Below, in pieces: positions 1 to 6,192 of a stretch of DNA of 8,695 nt. Each line of letters begins with the position of its first letter. Position 1 is the stretch's first letter. The stretch is from Saprospiraceae bacterium (GTDB taxonomy: Bacteria; Bacteroidota; Bacteroidia; Chitinophagales; Saprospiraceae). The notes beneath the pieces were generated by a model. The model saw only the letters and a program-made list of their open reading frames with translations. It searched no databases and had not been told where the DNA came from. A program made the translations under genes and the position numbers. The stretch covers positions 1-8,695 of the forward strand of contig JAGQWV010000614.1 of assembly GCA_020437045.1 (NCBI GenBank). The letters run 5' to 3'.

Positions 1-150
1 GTGTCGGACGTCAATTTTGATATGGGTACTAATGTCGTTGATGTCTTTGTCAATTACCTGCGAAATAAGATGGACAAGAAATACGTGTCAAAGTTGCTTA
101 CCACTGTCTTTGGAATGGGATATGTAATTCGTGATAAGGATATTTCATGA
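1..150 (+). CDS. OmpR-family response regulator, C-terminal end (partial)
   Basis: The frame is open from base 1 and ends at TGA 148-150, giving the last 49 residues of a protein whose start lies upstream of the window. The fragment is the end of a winged-helix OmpR/PhoB DNA-binding domain: the stretch DMGTNVVDVFVNYLRNKMD is the recognition-helix region and TVFGMGYVIRD is the C-terminal beta hairpin, where the family usually has TVRGVGYVL. The protein would be the DNA-binding partner of the histidine kinase that follows. Its stop overlaps the kinase start as ATGA (147-150), which implies translational coupling in one operon. The receiver domain and phospho-acceptor Asp are outside the window, so target genes cannot be judged. 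The GTG at base 1 is an internal codon, not a start. Confidence 0.9.
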   Translation: MSDVNFDMGTNVVDVFVNYLRNKMDKKYVSKLLTTVFGMGYVIRDKDIS

Positions 151-1535
151 AAATTCGCTACCGGTTAACTTTAAATTTCCTGATCGTCACTGCATGTCTC
201 ATGCTGACTGAATTTAGTCTCATCTACTATTTTTTTAAGCGACATACCGAACGTGATTTTCTGGATCGATTGGAGCAACGTGCTTCCTTTGCCGTGGAAA
301 CCATTTCCCGGGATGGTGTGATTAGTGGTGGGATTTATAATAAATTAATAGACAAGAGTCTCTTGGCGCTACCCAATGAGACTGAGGAGGTCTACCAGGT
401 AGATCAGGAACGAAAATCGTTGATTCAAAAATCAGAAATAATTTTCCCCCCCACTTTTATCGACAATATTTTAAATCAGGGAGCCGCTAATATCAGAGTG
501 GGTGATATATACTATGCCGGTAAATTGTTTGAGTTAGATCATCAACCATGGATTGTTTTAATTTCTGCTGAAGATATTTATGGTAGGGATAAGCTGGACA
601 ACCTATTTAGTATTCTTCTCATTACCTTTGATCTGAGTTTGGCGATCCTTTTTCTGATTGGTCTCTATTTATCCCAACAGGCACTAAGTCCAATTTCTAA
701 AATTATTGCCCAGGTAAATGTGATCAGGGCTAACAACTTACATCTCCGGTTAAAAGAAGGGAATGGCGAAGATGAGATTGCCAAATTGGCGGAGACTTTT
801 AATAATATGTTGGATCGCCTGGAGACATCGTTCGAATTGCAACTGAATTTTATCAATAATGCTTCCCATGAGCTCCGCAATCCCTTAACGGCAATTATTG
901 GAAAGACTGAGGTCGCCTTAATAAAGGAAAGGTCACCCGATGAATATATAGATGTACTTCACTCCATTGAAATCGAAGCACATCGCTTGGCTAATTTGGT
1001 CAATAGTTTGTTGCGCTTGGCCCAAACCGATCAGGATAAATCCGGCATCTTGATCGAGAATATTCGTATAGATGAGTTACTCTGCGAATTGAAGGATAAT
1101 TTTAATAAAACCCACCCCGATAATAATATTCAATTGGACTTTAAGACCCTGCCTGATCAATCTGACCAACTGACCATAAAGGGAAATTATAGCTTATTGA
1201 ATGTTGCTTTCAACAATGTCCTGGATAATGCATGTAAGTTTTCTCAGAATCGAATGGTGCAGATACAAATAAATCAAATTACTGACCACTTTGTCGAGAT
1301 ATCGGTTGTCGATCAGGGATTGGGAATTCCTCAAGACGAGATGCCGAAAATCATGGAACCCTTTTTTCGGGGTTCAAACGTCAAACAGATTAAAGGATTT
1401 GGATTTGGTCTTCCACTGGCCTCGAAAATCGTCAAAATTCATCGGGGTTCGCTGCAATTGTCTTCTAACCTGGGAGTGGGTACCAGGGTCACCATCACGC
1501 TTCCTACAATTGCGACCCATTTGAAGCAAAACTGA
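147..1535 (+). CDS. Membrane sensor histidine kinase (HAMP, HisKA, HATPase_c)
   Basis: Complete 462-residue sensor kinase that would autophosphorylate on His and pass the phosphate to the response regulator encoded just upstream. Layout seen in the translation: TM1 about residues 8-30, a periplasmic loop of roughly 120 residues (31-150) with no domain I recognise, TM2 about 152-176, a HAMP linker 177-230, then the H-box NASHELRNPLTAI with the phospho-acceptor at His241. The ATP-binding domain shows the N-box (N357, D360, N361), the G1 box DQGLGIP (389-395), the F-box EPFFRGS (404-410) and a G2 box GFGFGLPLA (417-425). All catalytic boxes are intact, so the kinase should be active. The ATG at 147 overlaps the upstream stop by 4 bp and begins with a basic residue followed by TM1, which supports this start. 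The inducing signal cannot be read from the loop; metal or envelope stress is typical of related kinases but is only a guess here. Confidence 0.95.
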   Translation: MKIRYRLTLNFLIVTACLMLTEFSLIYYFFKRHTERDFLDRLEQRASFAVETISRDGVISGGIYNKLIDKSLLALPNETEEVYQVDQERKSLIQKSEIIFPPTFIDNILNQGAANIRVGDIYYAGKLFELDHQPWIVLISAEDIYGRDKLDNLFSILLITFDLSLAILFLIGLYLSQQALSPISKIIAQVNVIRANNLHLRLKEGNGEDEIAKLAETFNNMLDRLETSFELQLNFINNASHELRNPLTAIIGKTEVALIKERSPDEYIDVLHSIEIEAHRLANLVNSLLRLAQTDQDKSGILIENIRIDELLCELKDNFNKTHPDNNIQLDFKTLPDQSDQLTIKGNYSLLNVAFNNVLDNACKFSQNRMVQIQINQITDHFVEISVVDQGLGIPQDEMPKIMEPFFRGSNVKQIKGFGFGLPLASKIVKIHRGSLQLSSNLGVGTRVTITLPTIATHLKQN

Positions 1536-1559
1536 CTTTCTAATTTCATTTTAATCTCT

Positions 1560-1579
1560 TTCTTAGATCTCTCTAAGAA
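1560..1579. promoter_or_regulatory. Perfect inverted repeat, candidate operator
   Basis: Two 8-bp arms, TTCTTAGA (1560-1567) and TCTAAGAA (1572-1579), are exact reverse complements separated by TCTC. The repeat lies between the kinase stop and the small stress-like gene, over the region expected for the -33 element of the promoter at 1588-1595. It is AT-rich and is followed by no T-run, so a dimeric regulator site is more likely than a terminator. The regulator is unknown. Confidence 0.45.
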
Positions 1580-1595
1580 GCTCCCATTACCTTTG
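1563..1595 (+). promoter_or_regulatory. Bacteroidota-type promoter for the Usp-like gene
   Basis: TACCTTTG at 1588-1595 is a perfect match to the Bacteroidota -7 consensus TAnnTTTG. The best -33 candidate, TTAG at 1563-1566, is a poor match to TTTG and sits 21 bp upstream. The ATG is only 15 bp after the -7 box, so the 5' leader would be about 8-11 nt. This means the downstream gene can be expressed independently of the two-component operon. Confidence 0.55.
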
Positions 1596-1610
1596 ACTTA
1601 AAAGCTTAAA

Positions 1611-2081
1611 ATGAAAAGAGTCTTAATACCTTCCAATCTTTCACCTGAAGCCCTGGTTGTGCTCAACGATGTGTCCGAATATGTTCAGGACGATCAATTG
1701 GAGATCATTTTTGGAGTAGGTTACAGGTTGAATAATACTCGTTTTGAGCTATATGGTTTTCATCCAAATCGAATCCTTTCTTCTGCATTTGGTAGTGATT
1801 TCAAGTACTACTTAGAATTTCAGCGAAGAAATAATCCCGTTATTCAATCGGTGAAATTCGATTTGTTTACCGGCCAAACCAAATATGCTTTTCAGAATTT
1901 CTTGAAGCTTCACAAGATTGATTTGGCCCTGGTGTCCAGAGATACGGACCTTAACTATGGCAATAAATTTTTTGACATAACCAACTTTATCGATAGAAGC
2001 GGTCTGCCAGTCATGGAGATAAATAGTTTAAGTCATCTCTTGCTGGAGAATAAGCTTGAGCAACAGACCGTGATGGCCTAA
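1611..2081 (+). CDS. Small universal-stress-protein-like protein, degenerate
   Basis: A 156-residue soluble protein with no signal peptide or membrane segment. Its secondary-structure pattern resembles a UspA (Rossmann-like) domain: an opening strand RVLIPSN (3-9) followed by a helix SPEALVVLNDVSEY, later strands VKFDLFT (81-87) and IDLALVS (103-109), and a closing strand LPVMEIN (132-138). The pattern of IDLALVS followed by PVMEI about 25 residues later mimics the end of a Usp domain. The ATP-binding motif G-2x-G-9x-G(S/T) normally found between those two strands is absent, so it would belong to a non-ATP-binding type if it is a Usp at all. The gene follows the two-component pair by 75 bp on the same strand, has its own promoter-like box and ends before a strong terminator. 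Whether it works with the kinase is unknown. The coding call is firmer than the family call, which rests on pattern only. Confidence 0.75.
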   Translation: MKRVLIPSNLSPEALVVLNDVSEYVQDDQLEIIFGVGYRLNNTRFELYGFHPNRILSSAFGSDFKYYLEFQRRNNPVIQSVKFDLFTGQTKYAFQNFLKLHKIDLALVSRDTDLNYGNKFFDITNFIDRSGLPVMEINSLSHLLLENKLEQQTVMA

Positions 2082-2218
2082 ATTATTTTATCGCGGTATT
2101 GCACGACTGTTTATCTTTTATGGACGTAGAAAAATTTTTATCCCTGAGTAAATAGGATACCTGGAAATGCTCACTTGATTTCGTTTGCAAGTTATTTTTC
2201 GCACATAAACCTCCACGA

Positions 2219-2251
2219 AGCCCCGAGATAGCGGGGCTATTCTTTTTTTTT
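2219..2251 (+). terminator. Rho-independent terminator after the Usp-like gene
   Basis: A GC-rich 7-bp stem, AGCCCCG (2219-2225) with CGGGGCT (2232-2238) around a 6-nt loop, is followed by ATTC and nine T residues (2243-2251). This is a textbook terminator for + strand transcription. On the - strand the hairpin is not followed by a T-run, so it would not obviously end transcription of the convergent VOC gene. The 243-bp gap it sits in (2082-2324) holds no other supported feature. Confidence 0.9.
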
Positions 2252-2324
2252 GACTCGTCCGTAAACAGAATACAGCACCAAGAAAAGTATGCTGGTAAAT
2301 CACCGGGCCCCGGAGGAAATGAGC

Positions 2325-2771
2325 CTATGCATTATATGCTTCATCTAGGAGGGCGATGATAATTTTTTTCATTTTGAGCATGGCTTGCATCGCATTATTT
2401 GCTCTTTCCCGGTTACTTGAATTCAAATATTCCATTAACTGTTTTGGAACAATTTGCCAGGATAAGCCATATTTGTCTTTACACCAACTACACATACTTT
2501 CCTCTCCTCCTTCGCTGGTCAGGCAATTCCAGTAATAGTCCACTTCCTTCTGATCTTCGCAGTAGACAAAAAAGCTGATGGCCTCCGTAAACTTAAATTG
2601 AGGACCTCCATTTAAGGCGATAAATTTTTGACCACTCAACTCGAATTCTACAATCATCGACGAAACTGATGTGATTTTAGAATTTGGAAAAAGAGAAGTG
2701 TAGTATTCTGCCGCTTCTTGAGCCTGGTGATCAAACCACAGATAAGGGGTGATTTTCTGAAATTGAGCCAT
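2325..2771 (-). CDS. VOC superfamily protein, PhnB-like / '3-demethylubiquinone-9 3-methyltransferase' domain
   Basis: A 148-residue cytoplasmic protein of the glyoxalase/bleomycin-resistance (VOC) fold, of the group historically named 3-demethylubiquinone-9 3-methyltransferase. Family landmarks seen: KITPYLWFDHQAQEAAEYYTS near the start (6-26), FPNSKI, VEFELSGQKFIALNGGPQFK (about 41-60), AISFFVYCEDQKEVDYYW (about 64-81), and KDKYGLSWQIVP (98-109). The end, MQAMLKMKKIIIALLDEAY, is also typical. The historical name should not be read as function: most members are uncharacterised and a methyltransferase role is unproven. The stretch between FPNSKI and the VEFEL strand is about 10-15 residues shorter than I expect for the family, explaining the short length. 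The gene stands alone, convergent with the left operon and divergent from the sulfatase operon. ATG at 2769-2771 is placed about 26 bp after a promoter-like box. Confidence 0.93.
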   Translation of the reverse strand: MAQFQKITPYLWFDHQAQEAAEYYTSLFPNSKITSVSSMIVEFELSGQKFIALNGGPQFKFTEAISFFVYCEDQKEVDYYWNCLTSEGGEESMCSWCKDKYGLSWQIVPKQLMEYLNSSNRERANNAMQAMLKMKKIIIALLDEAYNA

Positions 2772-2796
2772 ACTGATATTTTAAATTTGCTTCTTA

Positions 2797-2826
2797 CAAA
2801 GGTAGGATTTACGATATTGTCTCTAA
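2797..2826 (-). promoter_or_regulatory. Bacteroidota-type promoter for the VOC gene
   Basis: On the - strand, TACCTTTG (+ strand positions 2797-2804 as CAAAGGTA) matches the -7 consensus TAnnTTTG exactly. TTAG (+ strand 2823-2826) lies 18 bp upstream in the -33 zone, a weak match. The distance to the ATG is about 25 bp. The same octamer precedes the Usp-like gene. Confidence 0.55.
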
Positions 2827-2872
2827 CGTTGAAAACCCGTCATTAGCAAGGGGAATATCCGTCAGACAGCAA

Positions 2873-2888
2873 ACTGCCTGGTGGCAGT
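2873..2888. other. Small perfect hairpin in the VOC-sulfatase intergenic region
   Basis: ACTGCC (2873-2878) and GGCAGT (2883-2888) are exact reverse complements around a TGGT loop. No T-run follows on either strand, so it is not a standard terminator. The surrounding 258-bp gap (2772-3029) otherwise holds the VOC promoter and, presumably, the sulfatase operon promoter. I see no gene in it. Confidence 0.4.
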
Positions 2889-2980
2889 CCTTACCATTGT
2901 GTTATTCTTCGTCGGGTGAATAATTAATCCGGAAATGCAATGATGATTTCTGACTATAGACTTCTCATTAGATATACAAC

Positions 2981-3013
2981 TTGAGCTAAAGTTGCTGGAA
3001 TTGCCTATTATTG
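2981..3013 (+). promoter_or_regulatory. Weak candidate promoter of the sulfatase operon
   Basis: TATTATTG (3006-3013) differs by one base from TAnnTTTG and has TTG at 2981-2983, 22 bp upstream. The ATG follows 16 bp later. TAAAGTTG (2987-2994) and TACCATTG (2892-2899) are equally close one-mismatch alternatives, so the assignment is uncertain. A promoter should exist somewhere here because the operon begins at 3030 after a divergent gene. Confidence 0.22.
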
Positions 3014-3029
3014 AGAAAATTCAACCGGC

Positions 3030-4616
3030 ATGCTAAGGAAAAACGCCAGCTTATTCTTTTCCCTTGGAATCTTTGTGTTTTTATTTTCCTGTGGTCAGCG
3101 GGACCAACAACTGCACACTGAAAGTAAAAAACCGAATATTCTTTTTGCTATATCTGACGACCAATCGTATCCGTATACTTCAGCTTATGGTAGTAAAACA
3201 GTTTCGACTCCTTATTTTGATGCGATTGCCAAAAAAGGTATGTTATTCAATCGTGTTTTTTGTGCTGCACCCCAATGTAGCCCCAACCGGGCCGCGATTT
3301 TAACGGGTAAAAATATTTGGCAATTGGAGGAGGCAGGAACGCATGCGAGTTATTTTCCTAAGAAATTTTCTGTTTTTACGGATCAACTTGAACAGGGGGG
3401 GTACACCCTGGGCTATACCGGTAAAGCCTGGGGACCCGGTAATTGGAAAGATTCTGGTTGGTCCAGAAATCCTGTGGGACCGGAGTATAATGAAATTAAG
3501 TTCGACTCCGTTCCTACCACGGGTATTTCTAAAACGGATTATGCCGGAAATTTCAAAGCATTTCTTGATCAACGAGATTCCCAAAAGCCATTTTTCTTTT
3601 GGTATGGTGCTTTTGAACCGCACCGGGTTTATGAAGAAGGAAGCGGGCAATTATCCGGCAAGACGCTGGCCTCGGCTGATGTTCCACCCTTCCTCCCGGA
3701 TGTGCCGGCGGTGCGAAATGATATACTTGACTATGCCCGTGAAATTGAGTGGTTTGATACTCAACTCGGAAAAATGTTGCAAATGCTGGAGAACCTGGGT
3801 GAGCTCGATAATACCATCGTCATTATTACTGCCGATAATGGTATGGCATTTCCCTACGCAAAAGCAAACCTGCAGGAATTTGGTATTCATGTGCCGCTGG
3901 CTATTTGTGGTCCGGGCATTCAGGCGGATATTACCTCTTCAGATTTGATAAGTCACACAGATCTTGCCCCTACTATTTTGGAATTGGCGGGCGCTCAACC
4001 GCTACATAATGTCAGTGGGCGTAGTTTTTTAGGCCTTTTACAAGGAGATCATACGTATGAACCCCGAATGTGGATAGTGGCGGGTCGGGAACGGCACACG
4101 CATGCCCGTCCCGATAACCTAGGCTATCCGGCCCGGGCAATTCGTACGCAGGATTTCTTATACATCCAGAATTTAAAACCCGATCGATGGCCTGCCGGAG
4201 ACCCAGAAATCGAACTTCTGGAAAAAGATGAAGATGGTAAGGAGAAAATAGTGATGGCACCTGGATATTTTGACATCGATGCGAGCCCGAGCAAGGAATT
4301 TGTTCGAACCCATCAAATTGAGTTTCCACAGGAATTTAATCTGGGTTTTGCTAAAAGACCCCAGGAACAATTATTCGATATTAAAAGCGATCCGGGATGC
4401 CTTGTCAACATAGAAGGACAGCAACAATACAAAGAAATAGAAAATGATCTGAGGATCCAACTGGAAAAAATACTCACTGCGGAAAAGGACCCCAGGATGG
4501 AAGGTAGTGAGATTTTTGACAGCTATCCACGGGTTTCTCCAATGCGTAATTTTCCCGGATTTAAAGAACAAAGTACTTATAATCCAGCCTTTCAGAAAAA
4601 TGTTCAAAAGAATTAA
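3030..4616 (+). CDS. Lipoprotein sulfatase, S1 family, N-sulfoglucosamine-sulfohydrolase-like
   Basis: A 528-residue formylglycine-dependent sulfatase, predicted to hydrolyse a sulfate ester or N-sulfate on a glycan. The N-terminus is a lipoprotein signal with lipobox LFSC and lipidated Cys21, so it should be anchored in the outer membrane. Sulfatase motifs: ILFAISDDQ with metal ligands D43 and D44; the modification motif CSPNRAAILTG (83-93), where C83 would become formylglycine and R87 supports it; TGKAWGPG with K132; EPHR with H198; TADNG with metal ligands D269 and N270; and FPYAKANL with K278. The DNG-x2-FP-x4-NL-x3-G-x3-PL arrangement resembles human N-sulfoglucosamine sulfohydrolase and related bacterial enzymes (SulfAtlas S1_8 is my tentative placement). 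The usual GK-x-H histidine is replaced (GK-A-W). First gene of a three-gene operon; no maturation enzyme is encoded in the window. The sulfatase call is secure, the substrate is not. Confidence 0.93.
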   Translation: MLRKNASLFFSLGIFVFLFSCGQRDQQLHTESKKPNILFAISDDQSYPYTSAYGSKTVSTPYFDAIAKKGMLFNRVFCAAPQCSPNRAAILTGKNIWQLEEAGTHASYFPKKFSVFTDQLEQGGYTLGYTGKAWGPGNWKDSGWSRNPVGPEYNEIKFDSVPTTGISKTDYAGNFKAFLDQRDSQKPFFFWYGAFEPHRVYEEGSGQLSGKTLASADVPPFLPDVPAVRNDILDYAREIEWFDTQLGKMLQMLENLGELDNTIVIITADNGMAFPYAKANLQEFGIHVPLAICGPGIQADITSSDLISHTDLAPTILELAGAQPLHNVSGRSFLGLLQGDHTYEPRMWIVAGRERHTHARPDNLGYPARAIRTQDFLYIQNLKPDRWPAGDPEIELLEKDEDGKEKIVMAPGYFDIDASPSKEFVRTHQIEFPQEFNLGFAKRPQEQLFDIKSDPGCLVNIEGQQQYKEIENDLRIQLEKILTAEKDPRMEGSEIFDSYPRVSPMRNFPGFKEQSTYNPAFQKNVQKN

Positions 4617-4624
4617 TATTCATA

Positions 4625-6175
4625 ATGATGCTCAGAAATGTTCAGAAAAATTATCTCCTGATTCTTTTTCCTTTGATTTTCCTGCAGTGCTCCTCCGAGA
4701 CGGAGAAAATTGATTCGGAAAAACCTAATATAATTTTTATCCTGGCCGATGATCTTGGTTATGGTGATCTTGGTTGCTATAATCAAAACTCACGTATTCC
4801 CACACCTTACCTGGATCAATTGGCTGCCCAAAGTATGCGATTTACGGATGCTCATGCTCCGGCAGCGGTGTGTACACCAACTCGTTATGGTATATTGACA
4901 GGGAGATATTGTTGGCGCAGCCGGTTGCCGGTGGGAGTGTTGCGCGGATATGGTAGGGCATTAATTGAAGAAAACCGAAAGACGGTTGCCAGCATGTTGA
5001 AGGATCATGGATACGAGACCGGAGTAGTAGGAAAATGGCACCTGGGCTTGGATTGGGTGATCAAGCCGGAATATCAGGATTCTTTAGCTGGTGAAAATAT
5101 CCAGATGAACGATGTGGGGATGGTGACGGAGGTTAACCCGGATTTTATTGATTTTTCGAAAAACCCTACTGATGGTCCCCTGAATCATGGATTTTCCTAC
5201 TCATATATCTTGCCGGCTTCGTTAGATATGGAGCCATATTGTTATTTAGAAAATGATCAATTGGAAGAAATACCCAATGATTACACTTTGGGAAATGATC
5301 TCAATACGGGTTACACGGGTGCCTTTTGGCGACCAGGACGGATGGCTCCCGGATTTAAGTTTGATCAGGTATTACCTCGTTTTACCAGGAAGGCTGAGGA
5401 GTTTATAAAACACTCGAATAGACAAAATCCATTTTTTCTTTATTTGGCTTTTCCTTCACCGCATACTCCCTGGGTACCTACCGCTGCGTTTCAAGACAAA
5501 ACGGAAGTGGGAGCTTATGGTGATTATACCGCTATGGTAGATGCCATGGTGGGTAAGGTTTTGCATGCATTAGATTCTCTTCAATTGTCGGATAATACAT
5601 TGCTATTTTTTACGAGTGACAATGGACCATTTTGGACCCCTGAACTTATTGAAAAATATAATCACAGAGCCGCTGGATCGTGGAGAGGAATGAAAGCTGA
5701 TGCCTGGGAGGGAGGACACCGGGTACCACTAATGGTGCGATGGCCAGGTAAGATTGCTGCCGGCAGCCGACATGGCACTCCGGTAAGTCTCACTTCCTTT
5801 ATGGCAACATGTGCAGACATTTTGGGCATTGATCTGGATGATCATAGCGCGGAAGATAGTTACAGTATTTGGTCCTTGTTAAATGGTAGTCGTGCGGAAT
5901 CGGAATCAGAACAAGCGATTATTCAACATTCGTCAAAAAACTATTTTGTCGTACGTAAAAATAATTGGAAATATATCAATGGGTTGGGGTCTGGTGGTTT
6001 TTCAGAACCCTCCATAATCGAGCCCGGAGCAGATGATATAAAAGGCCAACTTTATAATCTGGATACTGATCCCGAAGAACAGCATAATTTATTTTCGGAA
6101 ATGCCCGAAAAAGTTGCCGAATTATCCGGTATATTGGAGCAATATAAATCTCAGGGACACAGTCGTATTTTGTAA
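4625..6175 (+). CDS. Lipoprotein sulfatase, S1 family, arylsulfatase A-like
   Basis: A 516-residue sulfatase with the full classical active site. The signal peptide ends FLQC with Cys22 as the probable lipidation site; Gln at -1 is unusual for a lipobox but the hydrophobic core and the following polar CSSETEK fit. Motifs: FILADDLGYGDLGCY with metal ligands D42 and D43; CTPTRYGILTGRY (83-95), C83 being the formylglycine precursor and R87 its partner; VGKWHLG with K137 and H139; SPHTPW with H280; TSDNGP with metal ligands D332 and N333; and RGMKADAWEGGHRVP (354-368) with K357 and H365. The motif set fits galactose/N-acetylgalactosamine-type exo-sulfatases, with S1_15 as a guess. It starts 8 bp after the preceding sulfatase and clearly is not a recent duplicate of it, so the two probably remove different sulfate groups from one substrate. 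ATG 4628 is an equally possible start one codon later. Confidence 0.94.
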   Translation: MMLRNVQKNYLLILFPLIFLQCSSETEKIDSEKPNIIFILADDLGYGDLGCYNQNSRIPTPYLDQLAAQSMRFTDAHAPAAVCTPTRYGILTGRYCWRSRLPVGVLRGYGRALIEENRKTVASMLKDHGYETGVVGKWHLGLDWVIKPEYQDSLAGENIQMNDVGMVTEVNPDFIDFSKNPTDGPLNHGFSYSYILPASLDMEPYCYLENDQLEEIPNDYTLGNDLNTGYTGAFWRPGRMAPGFKFDQVLPRFTRKAEEFIKHSNRQNPFFLYLAFPSPHTPWVPTAAFQDKTEVGAYGDYTAMVDAMVGKVLHALDSLQLSDNTLLFFTSDNGPFWTPELIEKYNHRAAGSWRGMKADAWEGGHRVPLMVRWPGKIAAGSRHGTPVSLTSFMATCADILGIDLDDHSAEDSYSIWSLLNGSRAESESEQAIIQHSSKNYFVVRKNNWKYINGLGSGGFSEPSIIEPGADDIKGQLYNLDTDPEEQHNLFSEMPEKVAELSGILEQYKSQGHSRIL

Positions 6176-6192
6176 TTTTTTTTATTCCCGAC

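Noticed and set aside
446..452. Run of seven C in the histidine kinase (and seven G at 3395-3401 in the first sulfatase), as possible phase-variation tracts.
   Set aside because: Seven-base tracts are short for phase variation, both frames are intact, and neither gene is a typical phase-variable type.
2118..2303. A 61-residue open frame on the - strand between the Usp-like gene and the VOC gene.
   Set aside because: It runs straight through the strong terminator hairpin, its composition is basic and unstructured, and it resembles no family.
2303..2313. GC-rich palindrome CCGGG-C-CCCGG just past the VOC stop as a terminator.
   Set aside because: The single-base loop is too tight for a stable hairpin and no T-run follows on the - strand.
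2851..2923. A short frame reading as a hydrophobic segment (about 20 residues ending FFVG) that could be a remnant of a membrane protein.
   Set aside because: It has no start codon, is very short and no neighbouring sequence continues the similarity.
3343..3948. A 201-residue open frame inside the first sulfatase in another + strand frame.
   Set aside because: It is a shadow of the sulfatase; the sulfatase frame carries all catalytic motifs and the alternate product has no family pattern.
6171..6183. Eight-T run after the second sulfatase as a terminator within the operon.
   Set aside because: No GC-rich stem precedes it, and the next gene starts 17 bp after the stop, so it is more likely plain AT-rich spacer.
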